64,000 nt of DNA from Calendula officinalis (lineage: Eukaryota > Streptophyta > Magnoliopsida > Asterales > Asteraceae): the NCBI GenBank assembly GCA_963853835.1, contig OY970833.1, positions 16,206,474 through 16,270,473 on the forward strand. The letters run 5' to 3'. Below the pieces are notes generated by a model that was not told the origin of the DNA, made no database searches, and saw nothing but the letters and a program-made list of their open reading frames with translations. The first letter of the stretch is position 1, and every line of letters starts with the position of its first letter. The position numbers and the translations under genes are program-made. Shown in pieces: positions 37,201-51,200 of this stretch.

Positions 37201-37615
37201 GCCCCTTTCGATTCTGCTTATAACTTCTAGATCGTAACTGGCTTACGATCCACAAGATATCAACGAAAAGCTCGGAATGTAAACTACAAAAGTCGAGAAG
37301 GCAGGGGATCGTGATTCTGTCCCGGAGCTGGTCAAAATCCATTGAGAAGGCAGATGACATAATCTCTAGAAAGTGAATTTGTTTTAAAACTCGTTTATAA
37401 AAATTTACAAGTCAAGTAGGCCTGAAACGGAGACCCGAGCCAAAAGCTATGGCCTTTTCAGTATAGCCCCGTTCGAGTCTGCCTGTATCTCTTAGACCGT
37501 AATTGAGCTCACGGTCCAAAATTTATCAACGGAAAGCTCAGAACGTATACTACAAGAGTCGAGAAGGCACGGGATCGTATTTCTATGCCGAAGCAAATCA
37601 AAATCCGTCGAGAAG
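34285..37615 (+). repeat. Satellite, irregular segment up to a class switch
   Basis: Mixed a, b, c and d monomers. A 267-bp-unit monomer with a short internal deletion (GATGACACCGCCAG) is at ~36292. The last unit carries the rare CCAAAATTTATCAACGG and ends at the scar GCAGATAGAGAAGGC. No gene. Confidence 0.88.
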
Positions 37616-40600
37616 GCAGATAGAGAAGGCACGGGATCGTGATTCTACGCCGAAGCAGGTCTAAATCCATCGAAAAGACAGATGACCGAATCTGCCAGAA
37701 AGTAAATTTATTTTAAAACCCATTTTTAATAATTTACAAGTCAAGTAGGCATGAAACGGAGATCCGATCCAAAATTTATGGCCTTTTTAGGAAAGCCCCT
37801 TTCGATTCTGCTTGTACCGTAACTGGGCTCACGATCCAAAAGTTATCAACAGAAAGCTCGGAATGTAAACTAAAAAAGTCGGGAAGTCACGGGATCGTTA
37901 TTCTGTCCTGAAGCAGGTCAGAATCCGTCGAGAAGGCAGATGACAGAATATGCCAGAAAGTTCATTTGTTTTAAAACTCGTTTATAATAATTTACAAGTC
38001 AAGTAGGCCTGAAACGAAGACCCGACCCAAAAGTTATGGCCTTTTCAGTAAAGCCCCCATCGATTTTGCTTGTAACTCCTAGATCGTAAGTGGGCTCACG
38101 ATCCAAAAGATATCAACAGATAGCTCAGAATGTAAACTACAAGAGTGGAGAAGGCACGAGATCGTGATTCTATGTCGAAGCAGGTCAAAATCTGACGAGA
38201 AGGCTGATGACAGCATCTACCAGAAAGTGAATTTATTTTAAAACCAATTTTTAATAATATACAAGTCAAGTAGGCATGAAACGGAGACCCGATCCAAAAG
38301 TTACGGCCTTTTCAGTATAGCCCCTTTCGATTATGCATGTAACTCCTAGACCGTAACTGGGCTCACGATCCAAAAGATATCAACAGAAAGCTCGGAATGT
38401 AAACTACAAAAGTCGGGAAGTCACGGTATCGTGATTCTGTCCTGAAGCAGGTCAGAATTCGTCGATAAGGCAGATGAAAAAATATGCCAGAAAGTGAATT
38501 TGTTTTAAAACTCGATTTTAATAATTTACAAGTCAAGTACGCCTGAAACGGAGACCCGAGCCAAAAGTTATGGCCTTTTCAGTATAGCCCCGTTCGAGTC
38601 AGCCTGTATCTCCTAGACCGTAATTGGGCACACGGTCCAAAATTTATCAACGGAAAGCTCATAACGTATACTACAAGTGTCGAGAAGGCACGGGATCGTA
38701 TTTTTATGCCGAAGCAAGTCAAAATCCGTCGAGAAGGCAGATAGAGAAGGCACGGGATCGTGATTCTACGCCGAAGCAGGTCTAAATCCATCGAAAAGAC
38801 AGATGACCGAATCTGCCAAAATGTGAATTTATTTTAAAACCCATTTTTAATAATTTACAAGTCAAGTAGGCATGAAACGGAGACCCGATCCAAAAGTTAT
38901 GGCCTTTTCAGCAACGCCCCTTTCGATTCTGCTTGTAACTCCTAGGCCGTAACTGGGCTCACGATCCAAAAGTTATCAACAGAAAGCTCGGAATGTAAAC
39001 TAAAAAAGTTGGGAAGTCACGGGATCGTTATTTTGTCCTGATGCAGGTCAGAATCCGTCGAGAAGGCAGATGACAGAATATGCCAGAAAGTTCATTGGTT
39101 TTAAAACTCGTTTTTAATAATTTACAAGTCAAGTAGGCCTGAAACGGAGGCCCGAGCCAAAAGTTATCACCTTTTCAGTATAGCCCCTTTCGATTCTGCC
39201 TGTAACTCCTAGACCGTAAACGGGCTCACGGTCCACAAGATATCGACGCAAAGCTCGGAATGTAAACTACAAAATTCGAGTAGGCACGGGATCGTGATTC
39301 TGTCCCGAAGCAGGTCAAAATCCGTCGAGAAGGCATATGACAAAATCTGCCAGAAAGTGAATTTGTTTTAAAACTCGTTTTTAATAATTTACAAGTGAAG
39401 TAGGCCTGAAACGGAGACCCGAGCCAAAAGTTATGGCCTTTTTCAGTAAAGCCCCTTTCGATTCTGCCTGTAACTCCTAGACCGTAAATGGGCTCACGAT
39501 CCACAAGATATCAACGGAAAGCTCAGAACGTAAACTACAAGAGTTGAGAAGGCATGGGATCGTGATTCTATGTCAAAGCAGGTCAAAGTCCGTCGAGATA
39601 GCAGATGAAAGAATCTGCCAGAAAGTGAATTTGTTTTAAAACCCTTTTTTAGTAATTTACATGTCAAGTAGGCATAAAACGGAGACCCGATCCAAAAGTT
39701 ATGGCCTTTTCAGTAAAGCCCCTTTCGATTCTGCTTGTAAATCCTAGACCGTAACTGGACTCATGATCCAAAAGATATCAACAGAAAGCTCGGAATGTAA
39801 ACTACAAAAGACGGGAAGGCACGGGATCGTGATTCTGTCCTGAAGTATGTCAAAATCCGTCGAGAAGGCAGATGACAGAATCTGCCAGAAAGTGAATTTG
39901 TTTTAAAACTCGTTTTTAATAATTTACAAGTCAAGTAGGCCAGAAACGGAGACCAGAGCCAAAAATTATCGCCTTTTTAGTAAAGCCCCTTTCGATTCTG
40001 CCTGTAACTCGTAGACCATAAGTGGGCTCACGATCCACCAGATATCAACGGAAAATTCACAACGTAAATTACAAGAGTCGAGAACGCACGGGATCGTGAT
40101 TCTACGCCGAAGCAGGTCAAAATCCGTCGAGAAGGTAGATGACAGAATCTACCAGAAAGTGAATTTGTTTTAAAACTCGTTTTTAAAAATTTACATGTCA
40201 AGTAGGCCTGAAACGGAGACCCGAGCCAAAAGTTATGGCCTTTTCAGTAAAGCCCCTTTCGATTCTGCCTGTAACTCCTAGACCGTAATTGGGCTCACAA
40301 TCCTCAAGATATCAACGGAAAGCTTGGAATGTAAACTACAAAAGTCGAGAAGGCACGGGATCGTGATTCTGTCCCGAAGCAGGTCAAAATTCATCGAGAA
40401 GGCAGATGACAGATATTCCAGAAAGTGAATTTGTTTTAAAACTCGTTTTTAATAATTTACAATTCAAGTAGGTCTGAAACAGAGACCCGCGCCAAACTTT
40501 ATGGCCTTTTCAATAAAGCCCCTATCGATTCTACTTGTAACTCCTAGACCGTAAGTGGGCTCACGGTCCACAAGATATCAACGTAAAGCTCAGAACGTAA

Positions 40601-43600
40601 ACTACACGAGTCGAGAAGGCACGGGATCGTGGCAGGTTAAAATAGGACGAGAAGGCAGATGACAAAATATGCCAGAAAGTGAATTTATTTTAAATCCCGT
40701 TTTTAATAATTTTCAAGTCAAGTAGGCATGAAATAGGGACCCGATCGAAACGTTATGGCCTTTTCAGTAAAGCCCCTTTCAATTTTGCCTGTAACTCGTA
40801 GACCGTAACTGGGCTCACGATCTAAAAGATATCAACGGAAAGCTCGGAATGTAAACAACAAAAGACGGGAAGGCACGGGATCGTGACTCTGTCCTGAAGC
40901 AGGTCAAAATCCATCGAGAAGGCAGATGACAAAATCTACCAGAAAGTGAATTTGTTTTAAAACTCGTTTTTAATAATTTACAAGTTAAGTAGGCCTGAAA
41001 CGGAGACCGGAGCCAAAAGTTATCGCCTTTTCAGTAAAGCCCCTTTCGATTCTTCCTGTAACTCTTAGACCATAAGTGGGCTCACGATCCACAAGATATC
41101 AACGGAAATTCAGAACGTAAACTACAAGAGTCAAGAAGGCACGGGATCGTGATTCTACGCCGAAGCAGGTCTAAATCCATCGAAAAGACAGATGTCCGAA
41201 TCTGCACGAAAGTGAATTTATTTTAAAACCCATTTTTAATAATTTACAAGTCAAGTAGGCATGAAACGGAGACTCGATCCAAAAGTTATGGCCTTTTCAG
41301 CAATGCCCCTTTCGATTCTGCTTGTAACTCCTAGGCCGTAACTGGGCTCACGATCCAAAAGTTATCAACAGAAAGCTCGGAATGTAAACTACAAAAGTTG
41401 GGAAGTCACGGGATCGTTCTTTTGTCCTGATGCAGGTCAGAATCCGTCGAGAAGGCAGATGACAGAATATGCCAGAAAGTTCATTGGTTTTAAAACTCGT
41501 TTTTAATAATTTACAAGTCAAGTAGGCCTGAAACGGAGTCCCGAGCCAAAAGTTATCACCTTTTCAGTATAGCCCCTTTCGATTCTGCCTGTAACTCCTA
41601 GACCATATGTAGGCTCACGATCCACAAGATATCAATGGAAATCTCAGAACGTAAACTACAAGAGACGAGAAGGCTCGGGATCGTGATTCTACGCCGAAGC
41701 AGGTCAAAATCTGTCGAGAAGGCAGATGGCAGAATCTTCAAGAAAGTGAATTTGTTTTAAAACACGTTTTTAATAATTTACAAGTCAAGTGAGCATGAAA
41801 CAGAGACCAGAGCTAAAAGTTATGGCCTTTTCAGTAGGCACGGGATCGTGATCCATAAGTTATCAACGGAAAGCTCAGAATGTAAACTACAAAATTCGAG
41901 AAGGCACGGGATCGTGGTTCTGTCCCGAAGCAGCTCAAAATCCGTCGAGAAGGCATATGACAAAATCTGCCAGAAAGTTAATTTGTTTTAAAACTCGTTT
42001 TTAATAATTTACAAGTGAAGTAGGCCTGAAACGGAGACCCGAGCCAACAGTTATGGCCTTCTTCAGTAAAGCCCCTTTCGATTCTGCCTGTAACTCCTAG
42101 ACCGTAAATGGGCTCACGATCCACAAGATATCAACGGAAAGCTCAGAACGTAAACTACAATAGTTGAGAAGGCATGGGATCGTGATTCTATGTCAAAGCA
42201 GGTCAAAGTCCGTCGAGATAGCAGATGAAATAATCTGCCAGAAAGTGAATTTGTTTTAAAACCCTTTTTTAGTAATTTACATGTCAAGTAGGCATAAAAC
42301 GGAGACCCGATCCAAAAGTTATGGCCTTTTCAGTAAAGCCCCTTTCGATTCTGCTTGTAAATCCTAGACCGTAACTGGACTCACGATCCAAAAGATATCA
42401 ACAGAAAGCTCGGAATGTAAACTACAAAAGACGGGAAGGCACGGGATCGTGATTCTGTCCTGAAGTATGTCAAAATCCGTCGAGAAGGCAGATGACAGAA
42501 TCTGCCAGAAAGTGAATTTGTTTTAAAACTCGTTTTTAATAATTTACAAGTCAAGTAGGCCTGAAACGGAGTCCAGAGCCAAAAATTATCGTCTTTTCAG
42601 TAAAGCCCCTTTCGATTCTGCCTGTAACTCCTAGACCATAAGTGGGCTCACGATCCACCAGATATCAACGGAAAATTCACAACGTAAATTACAAGAGTCG
42701 AGAACGCACGGGATCGTGATTCTACGCCAAAGCAGGTCAAAATCCGTCGAGAAGGTAGATGACAGAATCTACCAGAAATTGAATTTGTTTTAAAACTCGT
42801 TTTTAAAAATTTACAAGTCAAGTAGGCCTGAAACGGAGACCCGAGCCAAAAGTTATGGCCTTTTCAGTAAAGCCCCTTTCAATTCTGCATGTAACTCCTA
42901 GACCGTAATTTGGCTCACAATCCACAAGATATCAACGGAAAGCTTGGAATGTAAACTACAAAAGTCGAGAAGGCACGGGATCGTGATTCTGTCCCGAAGC
43001 AGGTCAAAATTCATCGAGAAGGCAGATGACAGAATATTCCAGAAAGTGAATTTGTTTTAAAACTCGTTTTTAATAATTTACAAGTCAGGTAGGTCTGAAA
43101 CAGAGACCCGAGCCAAACTTTATGGCCTTTTCAATAAAGCCCCTATCGATTCTACTTGTAACTCCTAGACCGTAAGTGGGCTCACGGCCCACAAGATATC
43201 AACGTAAAGCTCAGAACGTAAACTACAAGAGTCGAGAAGGCACGGGATCGTGGCAGGTTAAAATAGGACGAGAAGGCAGATGACAAAATCTGCCAGAAAG
43301 TGAATTTATTTTAAATCCCGTTTTTAATAATTTTCAAGTCAAGTAGGCATGAAATAGGGACCCGATCGAAAAGTTATGGCCTTTTCAGTAAAGCCCCTTT
43401 CAATTTTGCCTGTAACTCATAGACCGTAACTGGGCTCACGATCTAAAAGATATCAACGGAAAGCTCGGAATGTAAACTACAGAATACGGGAAGGCACGGG
43501 ATCGTGATTCTGTCCTGAAGCAGGTCAAAATCCATCGAGAAGGCAGATGACAAAATCTACCAGAAAGTGAATTTGTTTTAAAACTCGTTTTTAATAATTT

Positions 43601-44460
43601 ACAAGTTAAGTAGGCCTGAAACGGAGACCGGAGCCAAAAGTTATCGCCTTTTCAGTAAAGCCCCTTTTGATTCTGCCTGTAACTCTTAGACCATAAGTGG
43701 GCTCACGATCCACAAGATATCAACGGAAAATTCAGAACGTAAACTACAAGAGTCGAGAAGGCACGGGATCGTGATTCTACGCCGAAACAGGTCAAAATCT
43801 GTCGAGAAGGCAGATGACAGAATCTTCCAGAAAGTGAATTCGTTTTAAAACTCATTTTTAATAATTTACAACTCAAGTAGGCCGGAAACGGAGACCCGAG
43901 CCAAAAATTATGGCCTTTTCAGTAAAGCCGCTTTCGATTCTGCCTGTAACTCCTAGACAATAACTGGGCTCACGATCCACAAGTTATCAACGGAAAGCTC
44001 GGAATGTAAACTACAAAATTCGAATAGGCACGGGATCATGGTTCTGTCCCGAAGCAGGTCAAAATCCGTCGAGAAGGCATATGACAGAGTCTGCCAGAAA
44101 GTGAATTTGTTTTAAAACTCATTTTTAATAATTTACAAGTCAAGTAGGCCTGAAATGGAGACCCGAGCCAAAAGTTTTGGCCTTTTTCAGTAAAGCCCCT
44201 TTCGATTCTGCCTGTAACTCCTAGACCGTAAATGGGCTCACGATCCACAAGATATCAACGGAAAGCTCAGAACGTAAACTACAATAGTTGAGAAGGCATG
44301 GGATCGTGATTCTCTGTCAAAGCAGGTCAAAGTCCGTCGAGATAGCAGATGAAAGAATCTGCCAGAAACTGAATTTGTTTTAAAACCCCTTTTTAGTAAT
44401 TTACATGTCAAGTAGGCATAAAACGGAGACCCGATCCAAAAGTTATGGCCTTTTCAGAAA
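37616..44460 (+). repeat. Satellite domain C, blocks repeating at 2620 and 2124 bp
   Basis: A new set of monomer classes begins: CGATCCAAAAGATATC, AACAGAAAGCTCGG, CGGGAAGTCACGGG and TGTCCTGAAGCAGG. The marker CACAACGTAAATTACAAG recurs at ~40057, 42677 and 44801, offsets of 2620 and 2124. The shortened monomer with GTGGCAGGTTAAAATAGG recurs at 40630, 43251 and ~45375 with the same offsets. This shows block-wise amplification. No gene. Confidence 0.88.
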
Positions 44461-47400
44461 AGCCCCTTTCGATTCTGCTTGTAAATCCTAGACTGTAACT
44501 GGACTCACGATCCAAAAGATATCAATAGAAAGCTCGGAATGTAAACTACAAAAGACGGGAAGGCACGGGATCGTGATTCTGTCCTGAAGTATGTCAAAAT
44601 CCGTCGAGAAGGCAGATGACAGAATCTGCCAGAAAGTGAATTTGTTTTAAAACTCGTTTTTAATAATTTACAAGTCAAGTAGGCCTGAAACGGAGACCAG
44701 AGCCAAAAATTATCGTCTTTTCAGTAAAGCCCCTTTCGATTCTGCCTGTAACTCCTAGACCATAAGTGGGCTCACGATCCACCAGATATCAACGGAAAAT
44801 TCACAACGTAAATTACAAGAGTCGAGAACGCACGGGATCGTGATTCTACGCCAAAGCAGGTCAAAATCCATCGAGAAGGTAGATGACAGAATCTACCAGA
44901 AATTGAATTTGTTTTAAAACTCGTTTTTAAAAATTTACAAGTCAGGTAGGCCTGAAACGGAGACCCGAGCCAAAAGTTATGGCCTTTTCAGTAAAGCCCC
45001 TTTCAATTCTGCCTGTAACTCCTAGACCGTAATTGGGCTCACAATCAACAAGATATCAACGGAAAGCTTGGAATGTAAACTACAAAAGTCGAGAAGGCAC
45101 GGGATCGTGATTCTGTCCCGAAGCAGGTCAAAATTCATCGAGAAGGCAGATGACAGAATATTCCAGAAAGTGAATTTGTTTTAAAACTCGTTTTTAATAA
45201 TTTACAAGTCAGGTAGGTCTGAAACAGAGACCCGAGCCAAAAATTATGGCCTTTTCAATAAAGCCCCTATCGATTCTACTTGTAACTCCTAGACCGTAAG
45301 TGGGCTCACGGCCCACAAGATATCAACGTAAAGCTCAGAACGTAAACTACAAGAGTCGAGAAGGCACGGGAACGTGGCAGGTTAAAATAGGACGAGAAGG
45401 CAGATGACAAAATCTGCCAGAAAGTGAATTTATTTTAAATCCCGTTTTTAATAATTTTCAAGTCAAGTAGGCATGAAATAGGGACCCGATCGAAAAGTTA
45501 TGGCCTTTTCAGTAAAACCCCTTTCAATTTTGCCTGTAACTCATAGACCGTAACTGGGCTCACGATCTAAAAGATATAAACGGAAAGCTCGGTATGTAAA
45601 CTACAAAAGACGGGAAGGCACGGGATCGTGATTCTACGCCGAAGCAGGTCAAAATCTGTCGAGAAGGCAGATGACAGAATCTTCCAGAAAGTGAATTCGT
45701 TTTAAAACTCATTTTTAATAATTTACAAGTCAAGTAGGCCTGAAACGGAGACCCGAGCCAAAAGTTAAGGCCTTTTCAGTAAAGCCCATTTCGATTCTAC
45801 CTGTAACTCCTAGACCGTAACTGGGCTCACGATCCCCAAGTTATCAACGGAAAGCTCGGAATGTAAACTACAAAAGTCAAGAAGGGACAGGATCGTGATT
45901 CTATCCCGAAGCAGGTCAAAATCCGTCGAGAAGGCAGATGACAGAATCTGCCAGAAATAAATTTGTTTTAAAACTCGTTTTTAATAATTTACAAGTCAAG
46001 TAGGCCTGAAACGGAGACCCGAGCCAAACGTTATGGCCTTTTCAGTAAATCCCCTGTCGATTCTGCTTGTAACTCCTAGACTGTAACTGGGCTCACGATC
46101 CACCAGATATCAATGGAAAGTTCAGAACGTAAACTACAAGAGTCGAGAAGGCACGGGATCGTGATTCTACGCCGAAGCAGGTCAAAATCCGTCGAGAAGG
46201 CAGATAACAGAATCTGCCAGAAAGTGAATTTGTTTTAAAACTCATTTTTAATAATTTACAACTCAAGTAGGCCGGAAACGGAGACCCGAGCCAAAAATTA
46301 TGGCCTTTTCAGTAAAGCCGCTTTCGATTCTGCCTGTAACTCCTAGACAATAACTGGGCTCACGATCCACAAGTTATCTACGGAAAGCTCGGAACGTAAA
46401 CTACAAAATTCGAATAGGCACGGGATCATGGTTCTATGCAGAAGTAGGTCAAAATCCGTCGAGAAGGCAGATGACAGAATCTATCAGAAAGTGAATTTAT
46501 TTTAAAACCCATTTTTAATAATTTACAAGTCAAGTAGGCATGAAACGGAGACCCGAGCCAAAAGTTATGGCCTTTTCAGTAAAGCCCGTTTTGATTCTGC
46601 CTGTAAATCCTAGACCGTAACTGCGCTCACGATCCACAAGATATCAACGGAAAGTTCGGAATGTAAACTACAAAAGTCGAGGAGGCACGGGATCGTGATT
46701 CTGTCTCGGAGCAAGTAAAAATCCGTCGAGAAGGCAGATGACAGAATCTCCCAGAAAGTGAATTTGTTTTAAAACTCGTTTTTAAAAATTTACAAGTCAA
46801 GTAGGCCTAAAACGGAGACCCGAACCAAAAGTTATGGCCTTTTCAGTAAAGCCCCTTTCGATTCTGCCTGTATCTCCTAGACCGTAATTGGGCTCACGAT
46901 CCAAAATTTATCAACGGAAAGCTCAGAACGTATACTACAAGAGTCGAGAAGGCACGGGATCGTATTTCTATGCCGAAGCAAGTCAAAATTCGTCGAGAAG
47001 GCAGATAGAGAAGGCACAAGATCGTGATTCTACGCCGAAGCAGGTCTAAATCCATCGAAAAGACAGATGAGCGAATCTGCCAGAAAGTAAATTTATTTTA
47101 AAACCCATTTTTAATAATTTACAAGTCAAGTAGGCATGAAACGGAGATCCGATCCAAAATTTATGGCCTTTTTAGTAAGGCCCCTTTCGATTCTGCTTGT
47201 AACACCTAGACCGTAACTGGGCTCACGATCCAAAAGTGATCAAGAGAAAGCTCGGAATGTAAACTACAAAAGTCGGGAAGTCACGGGATCGTTATTCTTT
47301 CCTGAAGCAGGTTAGAATCCGTCGAGAAGGCAGATGACAGAATATGCCAGAAAGTTCATTTGTTTTAAAACTAGTTTATAATAATTTACAAGTCAAGTAG

Positions 47401-48246
47401 GCCTGAAACGGAGACCCGACCCAAAAGTTATGGCCTTTTCAGTAAAGCCCCTATCGATTCTGCTTGTAACTCCTGGATCGTAAGTGGGCTCACGATCCAA
47501 AAGATATCAACAGAAAGCTCAGAACGTAAACTGCAAGAGTGGAGAAGGCACGAGATCATGATTCTATGTCGAAGCAGGTCAAAATCTGACGAGAAGGCTG
47601 ATGACAGCATCTACCAGAAAGTGAATTTATTTTAAAACCCATTTTTAATAATATACAAGTCAAGTAGGCATGAAACGGAGACCCGATCCAAAAGTTACGG
47701 CCTTTTCAGTATAGCCCCTTTCGATTTTGCATGTTACTCCTAGACCGTAACTGGGCTCACGATCCAAAAGATATCAACAGAAAGTTGGGAATGTAAACTA
47801 CAAAAGTCGGGAAGTCACGGTATCGTGATTCTGTCCTGAAGCAGGTCAGAATCCGTCGATAAGGCAGATGACAAAATATGCCAGAAAGTGAATTTGTTTT
47901 AAAACTCAATTTTAATAATTTACAAGTCAAGTACGCCTGAAACGGAGACCCGAGCCAAAAGTTATGGCTTTTTCAGTAAAGCCCCTATCGATTCTGCCTG
48001 TAACTCCTATACCACAAGTGGGCTCACGATCCCTAAGATATCAACGGAAAGCTCAGAACGTAAACTTCAAGAGTAGAGAAGGCACGGGATCGTTATTCTA
48101 CGCCGTATCAGGTCAAAATCTATCGAAAAGACAGATGACCGAATCTGCGAGAAAGTGAATTTATTTTAAAACCCATTTTTAATAATTTACAAGTCAAGTA
48201 GGCATGAAACGGAGACCCGATCCAAAAGTTATGGCCTTTTCAGTAA
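44461..48246 (+). repeat. 3786-bp tandem satellite block, copy 1
   Basis: About 14 monomer equivalents, including partial ones. Every landmark checked repeats at offset 3786. Examples are the open frames at 47428 and 51214 (identical translations), the scar GCAGATAGAG at 47001 and 50787, and GGTTCTATGCAGAAG. Only a handful of substitutions were seen, such as GAAGTAGG against GAAGCAGG near 46445 and GTTAGAATCC against GTCAGAATCC near 47310. Confidence 0.9.
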
Positions 48247-51200
48247 CGCCCCTTTCGATTCTGCTTGTAAATCCTAGACCGTAACTGGACTCACGATCCA
48301 AAAGATATCAACAGAAAGCTCGGAATGTAAACTACAAAAGACGGGAAGGCACGGGATCGTGATTCTGTCCTGAAGTATGTCAAAATCCGTCGAGAAGGCA
48401 GATGACAGAATCTGCCAGAAAGTGAATTTGTTTTAAAACTCGTTTTTAATAATTTACAAGTCAAGTAGGCCTGAAACGGAGACCAGAGCCAAAAATTATC
48501 GTCTTTTCAGTAAAGCCCCTTTCGATTCTGCCTGTAACTCCTAGACCATAAGTGGGCTCACGATCCACCAGATATCAACGGAAAATTCACAACGTAAATT
48601 ACAAGAGTCGAGAACGCACGGGATCGTGATTCTACGCCAAAGCAGGTCAAAATCCATCGAGAAGGTAGATGACAGAATCTACCAGAAATTGAATTTGTTT
48701 TAAAACTCGTTTTTAAAAATTTACAAGTCAAGTAGGCCTGAAACGGAGACCCGAGCCAAAAGTTATGGCCTTTTCAGTAAAGCCCCTTTCAATTCTGCCT
48801 GTAACTCCTAGACCGTAATTGGGCTCACAATCCACAAGATATCAACGGAAAGCTTGGAATGTAAACTACAAAAGTCGAGAAGGCACGGGATCGTGATTCT
48901 GTCCCGAAGCAGGTCAAAATTCATCGAGAAGGCAGATGACAGAATATTCCAGAAAGTGAATTTGTTTTAAAACTCGTTTTTAATAATTTACAAGTCAGGT
49001 AGGTCTGAAACAGAGACCCGAGCCAAAAATTATGGCCTTTTCAATAAAGCCCCTATCGATTCTACTTGTAACTCCTAGACCGTAAGTGGGCTCACGGCCC
49101 ACAAGATATCAACGTAAAGCTCAGAACGTAAACTACAAGAGTCGAGAAGGCACGGGAATGTGGCAGGTTAAAATAGGACGAGAAGGCAGATGACAAAATC
49201 TGCCAGAAAGTGAATTTATTTTAAATCCCGTTTTTAATAATTTTCAAGTCAAGTAGGCATGAAATAGGGACCCGATCGAAAAGTTATGGCCTTTTCAGTA
49301 AAACCCCTTTCAATTTTGCCTGTAACTCATAGACCGTAACTTGGCTCAAGATCTAAAAGATATAAACGGAAAGCTCGGTATGTAAACTACAAAAGACGGG
49401 AAGGCACGGGATCGTGATTCTACGCCGAAGCAGGTCAAAATCTGTCGAGAAGGCAGATGACAGAATCTTCCAGAAAGTGAATTCGTTTTAAAACTCATTT
49501 TTAATAATTTACAAGTCAAGTAGGCCTGAAACGGAGACCCGAGCCAAAAGTTAAGGCCTTTTCAGTAAAGCCCATTTCGATTCTACCTGTAACTCCTAGA
49601 CCGTAACTGGGCTCACGATCCCCAAGTTATCAACGGAAAGCTCGGAATGTAAACTACAAAAGTCAAGAAGGGACAGGATCGTGATTCTATCCCGAAGCAG
49701 GTCAAAATCCGTCGAGAAGGCAGATGACAGAATCTGCCAGAAATAAATTTGTTTTAAAACTCGTTTTTAATAATTTACAAGTCAAGTAGGCCTGAAACGG
49801 AGACCCGAGCCAAACGTTATGGCCTTTTCAGTAAATCCCCTGTCGATTCTGCTTGTAACTCCTAGACTGTAACTGGGCTCACGATCCACCAGATATCAAT
49901 GGAAAGTTCAGAACGTAAACTACAAGAGTCGAGAAGGCACGGGATCGTGATTCTACGCCGAAGCAGGTCAAAATCCGTCGAGAAGGCAGATAACAGAATC
50001 TGCCAGAAAGTGAATTTGTTTTAAAACTCATTTTTAATAATTTACAACTCAAGTAGGCCGGAAACGGAGACCCGAGCCAAAAATTATGGCCTTTTCAGTA
50101 AAGCCGCTTTCGATTCTGCCTGTAACTCCTAGACAATAACTGGGCTCACGATCCACAAGTTATCTACGGAAAGCTCGGAACGTAAACTACAAAATTCGAA
50201 TAGGCACGGGATCATGGTTCTATGCAGAAGCAGGTCAAAATCCGTCGAGAAGGCAGATGACAGAATCTATCAGAAAGTGAATTTATTTTAAAACCCATTT
50301 TTAATAATTTACAAGTCAAGTAGGCATGAAACGGAGACCCGAGCCAAAAGTTATGGCCTTTTCAGTAAAGCCCGTTTTGATTCTGCCTGTAAATCCTAGA
50401 CCGTAACTGCGCTCACGATCCACAAGATATCAACGGAAAGTTCGGAATGTAAACTACAAAAGTCGAGGAGGCACGGGATCGTGATTCTGTCTCGGAGCAA
50501 GTAAAAATCCGTCGAGAAGGCAGATGACAGAATCTCCCAGAAAGTGAATTTGTTTTAAAACTCGTTTTTAAAAATTTACAAGTCAAGTAGGCCTAAAACG
50601 GAGACCCGAACCAAAAGTTATGGCCTTTTCAGTAAAGCCCCTTTCGATTCTGCCTGTATCTCCTAGACCGTAATTGGGCTCACGATCCAAAATTTATCAA
50701 CGGAAAGCTCAGAACGTATACTACAAGAGTCGAGAAGGCACGGGATCGTATTTCTATGCCGAAGCAAGTCAAAATTCGTCGAGAAGGCAGATAGAGAAGG
50801 CCCAAGATCGTGATTCTACGCCGAAGCAGGTCTAAATCCATCGAAAAGACAGATGAGCGAATCTGCCAGAAAGTAAATTTATTTTAAAACCCATTTTTAA
50901 TAATTTACAAGTCAAGTAGGCATGAAACGGAGATCCGATCCAAAATTTATGGCCTTTTTAGTAAGGCCCCTTTCGATTCTGCTTGTAACACCTAGACCGT
51001 AACTGGGCTCACGATCCAAAAGTGATCAAGAGAAAGCTTGGAATGTAAACTACAAAAGTCGGGAAGTCACGGGATCGTTATTCTTTCCTGAAGCAGGTCA
51101 GAATCCGTCGAGAAGGCAGATGACAGAATATGCCAGAAAGTTCATTTGTTTTAAAACTAGTTTATAATAATTTACAAGTCAAGTAGGCCTGAAACGGAGA

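Noticed and set aside
39226..39504. 92-codon minus-strand open frame, with similar frames at 44036, 52559, 2119, 4909 and many others, as a conserved protein family
   Set aside because: They are the same frame of the satellite monomer. The unit is ~267 bp, a multiple of three, so chance frames persist and repeat. They are broken in most monomers, have no start context and show no domain.
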